A program made the translations under genes and the position numbers. The notes below the pieces were generated by a model, which did not search any database, was not told where the DNA came from, and saw only the letters and a program-made list of their open reading frames with translations. Shown one piece after another: positions 16,191 through 26,267 of a DNA stretch of 64,000 nt. Source of the DNA: Bacteroidota bacterium (GTDB taxonomy: Bacteria; Bacteroidota; Bacteroidia; AKYH767-A; 2013-40CM-41-45); the NCBI GenBank assembly GCA_016720655.1, contig JADKKE010000032.1:62001-126000 (forward strand), given 5' to 3'. The number at the start of each line of letters is the position of its first letter. Within the stretch, counting starts at the first letter, position 1.

Positions 16191-17369
16191 ATGAAGTATA
16201 ATTTTCTCCTCCTCTTGCTTTTATTATTTTGCTGCAACTATTGTTTTGCACAGCAATACGGAATTGGTCATCAAACCATTTCGCTCATGGATACCAGCAG
16301 GAATCGCACAATTCAGACAGAACTCTACTATCCAGCAGATAGCAGTGGTGAAAATGTGCCCTTCGCAACTTCAACAACTGAAAAATTTCCAGTGCTCGTA
16401 TTCGGGCATGGTTTCGTGATGACCTGGGATGCCTATAGAAATATTTGGGAAGCTGCAGTACCGCATGGCTACATACTTGCATTTCCTCTCACGGAAACAG
16501 GGATCTCGCCGCAGCATCTCGAACTAGGGAAAGATCTTGCCTTTCTTGTTGATGCAATCAAAATGGAAGGATCAAATACCGGCTCATTCTTTTACGACCG
16601 TGTAGATTCATCATCATGTGTCATGGGGCATTCGATGGGTGGTGGGGCGAGTTTTCTTGCTTTACAATTTAATCCGGGGATCACTGCAATTGCAAATCTT
16701 GCAGCAGCTGAAACGAGTCCCTCTGCAATCGCAGCTGCCGCAAGCATCAGCATTCCTTCATTGTTATTTGCAGGCGAAAATGATTGTGTCACACCTCCAG
16801 CGACAAATCAAATTCTAATGTTTGATTCATTGCCGAGTGCATGCAAAACTCTTGTGACGATCCGTGGAGGAAGTCATTGCCAGATGGCAGACAACAATTT
16901 TCTATGTTCCATTGGTGAAAACTCGTGTACACCTGCACCAACGATAAGCCGAATAGATCAACATGCTACCATTGATCGTTTTCTTATTCCATGGCTCAAT
17001 TTTCAATTAAAAGGAAATTGTGCTGATGGGGCCCGTTTCGATTCTCTCGCTGTTTCAGATCCGGCGGTTCTGTTTTCAGGTAACTGTCAGCTGTGCACAA
17101 GTACAACTACAGAAGAAATTGATGCGAAGAATTTTTATTCCATTGGACCAAATCCTGTCCACGATTTTTTACAAATTAGATTTTCGGAAACCGTTACGGA
17201 ACCAGTGCTCGTAAAAATTTCGGACATGCTTGGGAAAAATAGATATTCAGAATTATACACTGGGGCTCGAACAATTGATCTGACCTTTTCAAATCTTGAA
17301 AACGGTGTGTATTTTATTTCATTGGAAACAAAAAATTATACACAATTATTCAAAGCACTAAAATACTAA
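16191..17369 (+). CDS. T9SS-exported alpha/beta hydrolase, cutinase/polyester-hydrolase-like
   Basis: 392 residues with a signal peptide (LLLLLLFCCNYCFAQ), an alpha/beta hydrolase domain (about 45-275) and a C-terminal T9SS sorting domain (about 310-392). The catalytic triad is readable: nucleophile S148 in GHSMGGG, D198 in LLFAGENDCVTPP and H229 in RGGSHCQM. An oxyanion-hole segment VLVFGHGF precedes it. GHSMGGG and GENDCVTPP resemble dienelactone hydrolase, cutinase and PETase relatives. Some known Bacteroidota PET-active esterases also carry T9SS tails. Substrate is not proven; esterase, lipase or chlorophyllase-type activity are alternatives. Extra Cys residues suggest disulfides. Confidence 0.85.
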   Translation: MKYNFLLLLLLLFCCNYCFAQQYGIGHQTISLMDTSRNRTIQTELYYPADSSGENVPFATSTTEKFPVLVFGHGFVMTWDAYRNIWEAAVPHGYILAFPLTETGISPQHLELGKDLAFLVDAIKMEGSNTGSFFYDRVDSSSCVMGHSMGGGASFLALQFNPGITAIANLAAAETSPSAIAAAASISIPSLLFAGENDCVTPPATNQILMFDSLPSACKTLVTIRGGSHCQMADNNFLCSIGENSCTPAPTISRIDQHATIDRFLIPWLNFQLKGNCADGARFDSLAVSDPAVLFSGNCQLCTSTTTEEIDAKNFYSIGPNPVHDFLQIRFSETVTEPVLVKISDMLGKNRYSELYTGARTIDLTFSNLENGVYFISLETKNYTQLFKALKY

Positions 17370-17381
17370 TTGTGTCAGGGA

Positions 17382-18758
17382 TCACATTTTGACAAAACGA
17401 ATTTGCTTCACCTCATCATTACTTTTTATTTCAAGAAAATAAATTCCTGAAGAAAGGCAAGCAACATCTATTTCATTCTGCTCGAATGCACGATTGGGGC
17501 TTCGGATTAATTCTCCAGTGAAAGAATAAATAGCCACAGTGGATTCAGGGTTGAACTGACTTTTAATATTTAATTTCGAAACTACCGGATTGGGGTAGAT
17601 TAAATTTTCATTTATTGTTTCGATGGTATTCACCTTTGTGATAAAATTATTCTGGTACATCGTAGTGCCAAGGAATCCGAAATAATTTACGAATAAAACA
17701 TCTTTGTCTCCATCTCTGTCGAAGTCATTGAAAAGTATTGGGAGAGCGAAAATATTCGTGTCCCAGGGAGATACGTCCACAAACAAATTATTTCCATCAT
17801 TCCGCATGAGGTGGGATCCGGAAATACCAATATCTAAATCGCCATCATTATCAATATCCGCCCAGTCGATGATACCCGGTTCTCCACTGCCTGGAAGTAC
17901 ATTGGGCAATTCAGTAAATAGCCCGTTGTTATTGTCGTAAATCAAAGTAAAGGCAGCATTCGTAGAGTCGATTCCATCATAAAGGATGTCTACATCGCCA
18001 TCGTTATCATGGGCGCCGAATTTGGATGTACCGGTGAAGAGTTGACGAAATTGATTCGGCGTAACCGAAAATTGACCATTTCCATCGTTGTGTAACAAGT
18101 TTGCATATCCGTTAAAACCAAAAGAGCCACGACCGGTTATAAAAAAATCAGGGAGGGAATCGCCATCGTAGTCATACACCTGAATGTCTGCTTCAAAGAA
18201 TGAAAAAACAAAAGCAGTAGCCGGTGAAAAAGTACCATTTCCATTGTTGTGAAATAATAAAGTAGTATCTGCGAATGTTCCAGCTATCATTCCACTCATT
18301 ATAACATCCGGAAATTGATCGCGATCATAATCGATCCAGCGCATGCATCCAATGAGTCCGGGCAAACCAGTATTGCTCACCAGGTTGAGTTGCGAAGTAC
18401 CATCGTTTCGATACAATGCGCACATTGCACTTCCATTTGTTTGTCCGTTCATTAAAAGATCCGGATCACCATCATGATCAAAATCTCCCCAGTTACTGCT
18501 ACCATTGGTAATTTTTATCAGAGAAGAATCAATGAGTACGGGAATTCCGTTGTCGATTCTATAGAATCCACTCCATTCCGCTACAGTGCTTCCAAAACCG
18601 GAGAGGACAAAATCTTCATCACCATCATTGTCGTAATCGGCAAAGGCAGCTGTAGCTCCTGACAATCCCATTAAATTCCAATTCAGGTCAGTGAATAGTT
18701 GTGCATTCGTAAAAACAGATTGGAAAACAAATAGTAACGGGAGTAGGGGTTTCCACAT
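17382..18758 (-). CDS. FG-GAP/VCBS repeat protein with T9SS sorting domain
   Basis: 458 residues with a signal peptide (PLLPLLFVFQSVFTNAQ). At least six repeats of the calcium-binding form D.D.DGD.D occur (FADYDNDGDEDFVLSG, FDHDGDPDLLMNG, DYDGDSLPDFFITG, DNDGDVDILYDG, DIDNDGDLDIGISG, FDRDGDKDVLFVNY), giving a predicted beta-propeller. A T9SS sorting domain ends the chain (IYPNPVVSKLNIKS, LSSGIYFLEIKS). Such proteins are surface-exposed binding or adhesive proteins; no enzyme motif is visible. It converges with the hydrolase gene across 12 bases. Confidence 0.9.
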   Translation of the reverse strand: MWKPLLPLLFVFQSVFTNAQLFTDLNWNLMGLSGATAAFADYDNDGDEDFVLSGFGSTVAEWSGFYRIDNGIPVLIDSSLIKITNGSSNWGDFDHDGDPDLLMNGQTNGSAMCALYRNDGTSQLNLVSNTGLPGLIGCMRWIDYDRDQFPDVIMSGMIAGTFADTTLLFHNNGNGTFSPATAFVFSFFEADIQVYDYDGDSLPDFFITGRGSFGFNGYANLLHNDGNGQFSVTPNQFRQLFTGTSKFGAHDNDGDVDILYDGIDSTNAAFTLIYDNNNGLFTELPNVLPGSGEPGIIDWADIDNDGDLDIGISGSHLMRNDGNNLFVDVSPWDTNIFALPILFNDFDRDGDKDVLFVNYFGFLGTTMYQNNFITKVNTIETINENLIYPNPVVSKLNIKSQFNPESTVAIYSFTGELIRSPNRAFEQNEIDVACLSSGIYFLEIKSNDEVKQIRFVKM

Positions 18759-19031
18759 ACAAATTGAGTTTTCCGGAAAATTACAAATTGAATATGAATT
18801 GTTGCAGATTCCCTGACAAAGATTCAGAAAATGACAATCCGATGAAAAACGTGTGGAGCTAAACCTCCCAGACGATTGGTGAAAGCCATTGTTCTTTGAA
18901 CAATAGTTAATTCAAGGACGGAAATTGCTTCAATAATATTGTTGAATGCAAAAGAATTGTTTTGTTAAACAATTCTTTAATAATTTTATATAAGAGGAAA
19001 AGGAAACAATTGGCAGGGAACAAATGGAGCA

Positions 19032-19409
19032 TTAATCCTCGTATCCGCTTTTAATCACTGTTGAAATCATTTTAAATTTCTCTTTCGCATTAAAACAATG
19101 AGATTTGTGCGCAGGAATGATAATTCCCGTTCCCAGGTTAAGATAATGCCTGGTTTTATCGATGACCACTTCCGCTTTACCATCAATTATCTGTACAAAT
19201 GTGTCAAACGGAGTGATCTTTTCGGCTAATTCTTCTCCGGAATCAAAAGACATTGCAGTTACATTGCCGGTTGTTTTTCGAATTATGGTTTTACTCACCA
19301 CTGCATTGGGAATATACTCAATTATTTCTACGATAATATGGGCTTTTGATTTTTCAAGCTCAAGAGTATCATGTTTATTATTCTGACCTCTGTTGTTCAT
19401 AGCGTCCAT
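19032..19409 (-). CDS. Cupin-domain protein
   Basis: 125 residues, cytoplasmic. The C-terminal two thirds form a single cupin barrel: FVQIIDGKAEVVIDKTRHYL, then LGTGIIIPAHKSHCFNAKEKF. A leading segment SKTIIRKTTGNVTAMSFDSGE fits the first barrel strands. Metal-ligand His residues are few, so it may be a small-molecule sensor or a non-metal cupin. The family resembles stand-alone cupins that quench or sense small molecules. A gap of 273 bases to the FG-GAP gene holds no feature I can support. Confidence 0.8.
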   Translation of the reverse strand: MDAMNNRGQNNKHDTLELEKSKAHIIVEIIEYIPNAVVSKTIIRKTTGNVTAMSFDSGEELAEKITPFDTFVQIIDGKAEVVIDKTRHYLNLGTGIIIPAHKSHCFNAKEKFKMISTVIKSGYED

Positions 19410-19684
19410 AAAGTGTGAATATGTTTTGATGTATGTAAAGATGAGCCTATTTGGTGGATATACAACGTTGCAATATTAAAATAGAAATTTAAATGAATCA
19501 AATTTTAAGAAAATTTATTTACCACAATGAAAATCAGTATTTAACTGTTCTTTGGCAGAGCCGGATGGAAGGCAATAAATTTCCTTTGTTTGCATCATAA
19601 AAATATACGTTACAGGTACCCGAAAAAGACAATTTCGAGCCTCAATTTTAAGAAAAATTAACGACCTTTTCCAACCGATTTCTT

Positions 19685-19692
19685 TACATTCG
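19685..19692 (+). promoter_or_regulatory. TACATTCG -7-like box before the amidohydrolase operon
   Basis: One-base variant of TAnnTTTG, 19 bases before ATG 19712 in the 302-base divergent spacer. No clear -33 element. The rest of that spacer shows no gene. Confidence 0.35.
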
Positions 19693-19711
19693 TCACACCC
19701 AATACCAAACT

Positions 19712-22700
19712 ATGAATAAAATCTCTACCCTCCTCTGCGGGATTGCCTTTTTTATCCTATCAGAAAGCCAAGCTCAACAAACCTTTCCTGTAAACGGGAC
19801 CACTGATCCTAAGCATACATTGTTTGCTTTTACTTCAGCGAAAATTTCTATTGATTATAAAACGTCCTTGGATTCTGCTACCCTGTTGATACGTGACGGT
19901 AGAATCGTGGATATTGGAAAAGGATTGACAATACCTGCGGAAGCGGTTGTTTTCGATTTAAAAGGGAAACTCATTTACCCCTCTCTCATCGACATATTTA
20001 CCGACTATGGAATTCCTGAAGTGAAAAGACCCGGTGGTGGGGATGGTTCCCCGCAATTCCTTTCCAACACAAAAGGAGCATACGGATGGAATCAGGCTAT
20101 CCGTGCAGAGTATGATGCGTACAGGAATTTTAGTGTCGAACCAAAGAAAGCAGAGGAATGGAGGAAGCTTGGTTTTGGGACAGTGATGAGTGTTTGTAAA
20201 GATGGAATTGTCAGAGGAACATCAGTTGTGTCAGTCCTTGGCGAAGGCAAAGAAAATGATCTCATTTTACGTGACAGGGCGGCGGCAAATTTCTCTTTTG
20301 ACAAAGGAAGTTCGACACAGGATTATCCATCTTCATTAATGGGGAGTATTGCCTTGTTGCGCCAGACATATTACGATTCACAATGGTATACAAATGGAGG
20401 CTACAAACTTGAATACAATATTTCGCTTGATGCATTTTCTAAATTGCATAATCTCCCAAAGATTTTTGATGCGGGGGATAAGCAAAATGAATTGCGTGCT
20501 GACAAAATCGGGGAGGAGTTCGGTGTAAACTATATTCTGAAAGGAAACGGTGATGAATATGAACGCATCAACGAAATCCGGGCAACAGGAAATTCATTCA
20601 TCGTTCCCTTGAATTTTCCTGACGCCTATGATTTGAGTGATCCCTATGATGCATTGGCAATTTCTTACAGGCAAATGAAACAATGGGAGTTGGCACCCGG
20701 AAATCCCGCAGCTCTCGAAAAAGCAGGAGTCAACTTTGCCATTACGGCAAGTGATTTGAAGAATAAAGCAAATCTCTGGAAGAATATCCGCAAGGCAATA
20801 GACAATGGTTTATCTCCGCAGCAGGCTTTAAAATCGCTTACACAGATTCCAGCCGAATTGCTCGGTCTTTCGGATCAGGTTGGTGCACTGAAAAAAGGGA
20901 TGCTGGCAAATTTTATCATCACTTCCCGATCTCTTTTCGAAAAAGAAAATTTGATTTTGGAGAATTGGGTGAAAGGAATCCGATATCCGATCAGTGATTA
21001 TTCCGGTGCAGATATACGTGGCAATTACACTTTGACAATTGGTACACTTTCACCCATGCGATTGAAAATTGGTGGAGAGATGTTATCACCGGAAGCTTCG
21101 GTATTTGAAGACACCACCTCTACAAAAGTCATCTTATCGCGAATTGGAAATCAGGTGAATCTTCAATTTGAACTCAAGAAAAGAGAGCCAAAAGGAATTT
21201 ATCGCCTGGGTGGTTCTTCAGACGAAAGTTCAGTTAAGCAAATCACCGGTAATGCTCAATTGCCGGGTGGTGAATGGGTCAATTGGTCTGCACGGATGGA
21301 TTCTGCATTTGTTCAGGTTGTGAAAAGAGACACCACAAAGAAAGATACAACGGCTCCGGGCCCATTGACATTCCCGAATTGCGCGTATGGTTGGAAAGAA
21401 CTTCCGAAACCGCTCACAACATTGTTTACAAATACAACCGTCTGGACCAACGAGAGTGAAGGTATTTTGCAAAATGCAGACGTGTTGATTGTAGATGGTA
21501 AAATTAGTCAGGTTGGAAAAAAGATTTCTCCTCCGGCCGGAGCACTTGTAATCGATGGAAGTGGAATGCATCTGACATCCGGAATCATTGACGAACATTC
21601 TCATATAGCAGTGAGTGATGCAGTGAATGAAGCGACACAAAGTTCTTCTGCTGAAGTTCGTATTGGTGATGTTGTCGACGCTGATGATATTCAGATTTAT
21701 CGTCAGCTTGCCGGTGGAGTGACTTGCTCTCATCTCCTGCACGGAAGTGCGAATGCGATTGGCGGTCAAACGCAATTGATTAAACTTCGTTGGGGTCAAT
21801 CGCCGGAAGGTTTGAAATTTTCAGGATGGCCAGGGTTTATCAAATTTGCTTTGGGTGAAAATGTAAAGCAAGCTAATTGGGGGGACCGTCAGGTTTCTCG
21901 TTTTCCACAAACGCGAATGGGAGTAGAGCAAGTGTATATGGACAACTTTACACGTGCCCGTGAATACGATAATGGAATGAAAAAATATTCAGCGGCCGGT
22001 AAAAACAATTCAGCGTTGAAAGCTCCACGAAGAGATCTCGAATTGGATGCTCTGGCTGAAATCCTCAACAGCAAGCGATTTATCACGTGCCACAGTTATG
22101 TGCAAAGCGAAATCAATATGCTCATGCATGTTGCAGATACTTTTGGTTTTAAGATGAACACATTTACTCACATTCTTGAGGGGTACAAGGTTGCGGATAA
22201 AATGAAAGCACATGGTGTTCGTGGAGCATCTTCATTCAGTGATTGGTGGGCCTACAAATATGAAGTGTATGAAGCGATTCCTTACAGTGGAGCAATCATG
22301 CACAAAGTTGGCCTCACCGTCGCATACAATTCCGATGATCCTGAAATGGCGCGGCGATTAAATCAGGAAGCTGCAAAAGCGGTCAAATATGGCGGAGTAT
22401 CCGAGGAAGAAGCGTGGAAATTTGTAACACTGAATCCAGCGAAACTTCTTCGTGTTGACGACAAAGTCGGAAGTATCAAAGCCGGTAAGGACGCTGATCT
22501 TGTCTTGTGGAATGAAAATCCTTTATCGATTTATGCAAAACCATTGCGGACCTATGTGGATGGAATTTGTTATTATGATGTTGTGCATGATCAGCAATTG
22601 CGGGATGAAATTAGAAAGGAAAAGGCTCGAATTACACAGGAGATGAACAATGCAAAAGCACGCGGAGAAGCTATTCAAAAAGGAGGAGTGCGCGCATCCC

Positions 22701-22744
22701 TTATCAAGCATTGTGTTGACGAAGAAGAAGTGTGGATGAAATAA
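19712..22744 (+). CDS. Large exported amidohydrolase with two tandem amidohydrolase modules
   Basis: 1010 residues with a signal peptide (TLLCGIAFFILSESQAQ). Two amidohydrolase-like modules lie in tandem. In the first (about 35-450) the metal-binding HxH position reads IDIFTDYGIP, so it lacks the ligands. The second (about 580-1000) has E-H629-S-H631 (IIDEHSHIAVSD), later His positions TCHSYVQSE and FTHILEGY and the catalytic Asp region YNSDDPEMARRL. Imidazolonepropionase and prolidase-like relatives hydrolyse cyclic amides or dipeptides. Here export suggests a periplasmic peptide or amide substrate. First gene of a + strand unit with the next two. Confidence 0.88.
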   Translation: MNKISTLLCGIAFFILSESQAQQTFPVNGTTDPKHTLFAFTSAKISIDYKTSLDSATLLIRDGRIVDIGKGLTIPAEAVVFDLKGKLIYPSLIDIFTDYGIPEVKRPGGGDGSPQFLSNTKGAYGWNQAIRAEYDAYRNFSVEPKKAEEWRKLGFGTVMSVCKDGIVRGTSVVSVLGEGKENDLILRDRAAANFSFDKGSSTQDYPSSLMGSIALLRQTYYDSQWYTNGGYKLEYNISLDAFSKLHNLPKIFDAGDKQNELRADKIGEEFGVNYILKGNGDEYERINEIRATGNSFIVPLNFPDAYDLSDPYDALAISYRQMKQWELAPGNPAALEKAGVNFAITASDLKNKANLWKNIRKAIDNGLSPQQALKSLTQIPAELLGLSDQVGALKKGMLANFIITSRSLFEKENLILENWVKGIRYPISDYSGADIRGNYTLTIGTLSPMRLKIGGEMLSPEASVFEDTTSTKVILSRIGNQVNLQFELKKREPKGIYRLGGSSDESSVKQITGNAQLPGGEWVNWSARMDSAFVQVVKRDTTKKDTTAPGPLTFPNCAYGWKELPKPLTTLFTNTTVWTNESEGILQNADVLIVDGKISQVGKKISPPAGALVIDGSGMHLTSGIIDEHSHIAVSDAVNEATQSSSAEVRIGDVVDADDIQIYRQLAGGVTCSHLLHGSANAIGGQTQLIKLRWGQSPEGLKFSGWPGFIKFALGENVKQANWGDRQVSRFPQTRMGVEQVYMDNFTRAREYDNGMKKYSAAGKNNSALKAPRRDLELDALAEILNSKRFITCHSYVQSEINMLMHVADTFGFKMNTFTHILEGYKVADKMKAHGVRGASSFSDWWAYKYEVYEAIPYSGAIMHKVGLTVAYNSDDPEMARRLNQEAAKAVKYGGVSEEEAWKFVTLNPAKLLRVDDKVGSIKAGKDADLVLWNENPLSIYAKPLRTYVDGICYYDVVHDQQLRDEIRKEKARITQEMNNAKARGEAIQKGGVRASLIKHCVDEEEVWMK

Positions 22745-22802
22745 TACTCAGTTCCAATCAGTCTTTAATTCCTTTATCCAAAATTATCAAAGAAAATAAA
22801 CC

Positions 22803-24095
22803 ATGAACAAACTATATATTTCCATTCTTGCGTTTGTACTGCCCCTTTCACTGTTTGCACAAAATCCGGCACCGGCATTGCCGCAGAGTGGCTCTATTCT
22901 TATTCTGAATGCAGTTGCGCATATCGGAAACGGTCAGGTGATTCAAAATTCCGCGATCGGTTTTGAAAACGGGAAACTCATTCTTGTAGCCGATGCGACA
23001 ACGATCAAGCTGGATCGTTCGAAATACAAAACTATCGTTGACGGTAATAACAAACACGTCTACCCGGGTTTCATTTGTTGTAACACAACTCTGGGACTTG
23101 CCGAAATTGACCTTGTTCGCGCAACAAATGATTATTATGAAGTCGGTGAAATGAATGCGAATGTGCGCAGTATAATTTCATACAACACAGATTCAAAAAT
23201 TATTCCGACTGTTCGCAGCAATGGGGTTCTACTAGCACAAGTGGTTCCACAAGGGGGAACGATCACAGGGCAAAGTTCAGTTGTCGAGCTGGATGCATGG
23301 AATTGGGAAGATGCATCATACAAAGCGGACGAGGGAATTCACCTAAACTGGCCGAGAATGTACATTGCGAAACATGCAAATGCGGAAAGTGAGGATGTTC
23401 AAAGAAACCGGATGACGCAACAACTCGGAGCAATTGATTTGTTTTTTAAGGAAGCCAAATCGTATTCCATGCAAGCGACTCCTGTTGAGACAAACTTACG
23501 CTTTGAAGCGATGCGCGGTATTTTCGATGGAAATAAAAAGTTGTATGTCCATTGTGATTTTATAAAGGAAATAGTGGCAGCAGTAGAATTTTCAAAAAAG
23601 TATCAGGTGAAAATGGTATTGGTTGGAGGAGGAGATTCCTGGCGAGTTTCAGATCTGTTAAAATCAAATAAAATTCCTGTTGTCCTTGGCAATACACATT
23701 CACTTCCACCGCGCGAAGATGATGATGTCGATCTGCCATATAAACTTCCTTTTCTCCTGAACAAAGCCGGCATTGTATATACGGAAACAATTGATGGTTC
23801 CTGGCAATCACGCAATGTCATGTTTAATGCGGGAACAAGTGTTGCGTACGGGGTTTCGAAAGAAGATGCTGTAAGAAGCCTCACTCAGTATCCGGCGATG
23901 ATACTTGGAATTGAAGATCGTTGTGGTACGCTCGAAGTTGGGAAAGACGCAACACTATTTATTTCTGCCGGTGACGCTCTGGACATGCGCGGTAATTCTG
24001 TAACTCAGGCTTTCATCAGAGGTAAAGAAATTGTACTCGATGATGTACAAAAACAATTGTATCGAAAATACGAAGCAAAGTATGGAATTAAGTAA
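22803..24095 (+). CDS. Exported amidohydrolase-family protein lacking the HxH motif
   Basis: 430 residues, signal peptide (LYISILAFVLPLSLFAQ). The fold follows amidohydrolases: VDGNNKHVYPGFICCNTTLG near 79-98, HCDFIKEI near 250 and a C-terminal RCGTLEVGKDATLFI composite-domain segment. The position that should read HxH after VYPGF reads ICCNTT, so the binuclear metal site is not canonical. It may be a non-catalytic partner of the upstream amidohydrolase or may use another metal arrangement. Spacing to the neighbours (58 bases each side) suggests one operon. Confidence 0.85.
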   Translation: MNKLYISILAFVLPLSLFAQNPAPALPQSGSILILNAVAHIGNGQVIQNSAIGFENGKLILVADATTIKLDRSKYKTIVDGNNKHVYPGFICCNTTLGLAEIDLVRATNDYYEVGEMNANVRSIISYNTDSKIIPTVRSNGVLLAQVVPQGGTITGQSSVVELDAWNWEDASYKADEGIHLNWPRMYIAKHANAESEDVQRNRMTQQLGAIDLFFKEAKSYSMQATPVETNLRFEAMRGIFDGNKKLYVHCDFIKEIVAAVEFSKKYQVKMVLVGGGDSWRVSDLLKSNKIPVVLGNTHSLPPREDDDVDLPYKLPFLLNKAGIVYTETIDGSWQSRNVMFNAGTSVAYGVSKEDAVRSLTQYPAMILGIEDRCGTLEVGKDATLFISAGDALDMRGNSVTQAFIRGKEIVLDDVQKQLYRKYEAKYGIK

Positions 24096-24153
24096 ATCCT
24101 AAAAAGTAGAATTTGAATCGATCGCTCTACCATATTTATCACTAATCAATCAC

Positions 24154-26220
24154 ATGAATACGCAAACATTAAAAGGACTTATTATTCTGACATTTGCATT
24201 TGGTTTATTCGGATTTCAGCCGAAAGAGCCAGGCTTGGAAATTCAAACGACAACTGAACCCGGGTTTAATTACATGGCCGATCGCTTTGCCGATATCCAG
24301 GTACTCCGTTACAAAGTTGATGGCTTTGATGAATTGTCGCTTCAGCAAAAGGAGTTGGCTTATTATTTATACCAGGCAGGACTTTGTGGCCGTGATATAT
24401 TTTATGATCAGAAGTATCGTTATGGCCTGACTGTTCGAAAGACGCTCGAGGGAATTCTCCAATCGTATTCCGGAGAAAAAAAAGGAGATCAATGGGATAA
24501 GTTTATCATTTATTGCAAAAGAGTCTTTTTTGCAAATGGGATTCACCATCATTATTCTTCTGATAAAATGTTTCCGGAATGTAAACAGGAGTATTTCGCA
24601 GACTTGTTAAAGAAATCAGATCCGAAAAAACTTCCATTGGAAGGGATGGCATTACCGGAGTTCAGCACATTCATGCTAAAAATTGTTTTTGATCCAAATA
24701 CAGATCCCAAACAAGTTGATTTGAGTGCAGGAATTGATGTGATCAAGGCTTCCGCAAATAATTTTTATTCTGGTGTAACACAGGCCGAAACGGAAGCATA
24801 TTATGATTCATTGAAAAAAGCGAATCCGGATGATAAATCTCAAATTGGATTCAATACTCAACTAACGAAAGAAGATGGAATACTGAAGGAGCGTGTGTGG
24901 AAAGAAAATGGGATGTATGGAGCAGCGATAAAGCAAATAATACCATGGTTGGAAAAAGCAGAAGGAGTAGCTGAAAACAGTGCGCAGAAGAAAACCATAA
25001 GTACATTGATTCAGTTTTACAAAAGTGGCGATCCGAAATTATTCGATGAGCACTGTATCGCCTGGGTCAATGACACAAGTGCGCGAATCGATTTTGTAAA
25101 TGGGTTTATCGAAGTTTATCAGGATGCATTGCAAAAGAAAGGGTCTTTTGAGGGAATTGTATCAATGAAAGACATGGTTGCAACAAAGCGCATTGAAGCA
25201 ATTTCCAAAGAAGCGCAGTGGTTCGAGGACCATTCCACAATCATGGAAAATCATAAAAAGAAAAATGTCAAAGGGATCACAGCAAAAGTGATTACAGTCA
25301 TCGGTGAAGTTGGTGATGCAGCTCCGGCCACACCCATAGGTATTAATCTTCCAAATAATGATTGGATTCACAAAGATCATGGTTCGAAATCTGTTTCACT
25401 TGGAAATATTATTGAAGCATATAATTTTTACAAGGCCAAAAGCCCTTTGCTTGATGAATTTGTTTTAAGTGAAGAAGTGAAAGACAGAATGCGAAAGTAT
25501 GGAGCTATCGCGAATGATCTTCACGTCGATATGCATGAAGTGATCGGCCATGCATCCGGTCAGATCAATGAGGGTGTTGGAACAACAGATCAAACTCTAA
25601 AAAATTATGCCGGTATATTGGAAGAAGCACGTGCTGATCTGGTCGGACTTTATTTTTGCATGGACAAGAAATTGGTTGATATTGGAGTGAGTCCAAGTCT
25701 GGACGCCGGAAAAGCTCAATACGATTTATATGTTCTGAATGGACTCATGACTCAGCTCGACCGGATCGAGTTGGGGAAAAATTTGGAGGAGGCACACATG
25801 AGGAATCGTCAATTGAATTCAGCCTGGGCATTTGAAAAAGGCGCTGCCAATAAAGTAATCGAAAAGATTACCCGCGATGGTAAAACATATTTGGTCATCA
25901 ATGATTACAATAAGCTGAGAGAATTATTCGGTCAATTATTACGTGAAATTCAGCGAATCAAATCGGAAGGAGATTTCGCAGCAGGAATGGAGTTGGTAGA
26001 GAAATATGGAGTAAAAGTTGATCCTACACTTCATGCTGAAGTTTTGCGCCGCTATAAAAATCTCAATATCGCGCCTTACATGGGTTTCATTCAAGCGAAA
26101 TTAATTCCGGTTATGGATGGAAAGAAAATAAAGGATGTTAAAGTGGAATACCCGGAGAGTTTTCTTGACCAAATGCTGGAATATGGTAAAGAATACGGAT
26201 ATCTGCCTGTGAAAAACTAA
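24154..26220 (+). CDS. Dipeptidyl-peptidase III-like zinc metallopeptidase (family M49)
   Basis: 688 residues. The M49 signature HExxGH is present as H461-E-V-I-G-H466, with the second motif E490-E-A-R-A-D495 supplying a further zinc ligand. M49 enzymes remove dipeptides from the N-terminus of oligopeptides. An N-terminal hydrophobic segment (GLIILTFAFGLFGF) suggests export to the periplasm, unlike the mostly cytosolic eukaryotic members. It follows two exported amidohydrolases, so a shared role in peptide scavenging is plausible. A strong terminator follows. Confidence 0.92.
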   Translation: MNTQTLKGLIILTFAFGLFGFQPKEPGLEIQTTTEPGFNYMADRFADIQVLRYKVDGFDELSLQQKELAYYLYQAGLCGRDIFYDQKYRYGLTVRKTLEGILQSYSGEKKGDQWDKFIIYCKRVFFANGIHHHYSSDKMFPECKQEYFADLLKKSDPKKLPLEGMALPEFSTFMLKIVFDPNTDPKQVDLSAGIDVIKASANNFYSGVTQAETEAYYDSLKKANPDDKSQIGFNTQLTKEDGILKERVWKENGMYGAAIKQIIPWLEKAEGVAENSAQKKTISTLIQFYKSGDPKLFDEHCIAWVNDTSARIDFVNGFIEVYQDALQKKGSFEGIVSMKDMVATKRIEAISKEAQWFEDHSTIMENHKKKNVKGITAKVITVIGEVGDAAPATPIGINLPNNDWIHKDHGSKSVSLGNIIEAYNFYKAKSPLLDEFVLSEEVKDRMRKYGAIANDLHVDMHEVIGHASGQINEGVGTTDQTLKNYAGILEEARADLVGLYFCMDKKLVDIGVSPSLDAGKAQYDLYVLNGLMTQLDRIELGKNLEEAHMRNRQLNSAWAFEKGAANKVIEKITRDGKTYLVINDYNKLRELFGQLLREIQRIKSEGDFAAGMELVEKYGVKVDPTLHAEVLRRYKNLNIAPYMGFIQAKLIPVMDGKKIKDVKVEYPESFLDQMLEYGKEYGYLPVKN

Positions 26221-26238
26221 GATGCCGGTTTCAAGAAG

Positions 26239-26267
26239 GAGGGATGCATCCGTGCATCCCTCTTTTT
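26239..26267 (+). terminator. Intrinsic terminator after the M49 peptidase gene
   Basis: Perfect 10-bp stem GAGGGATGCA / TGCATCCCTC with loop TCCG, then TTTTT. It abuts the end of the convergent hybrid-kinase gene (stop at 26266-26268). Confidence 0.9.
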
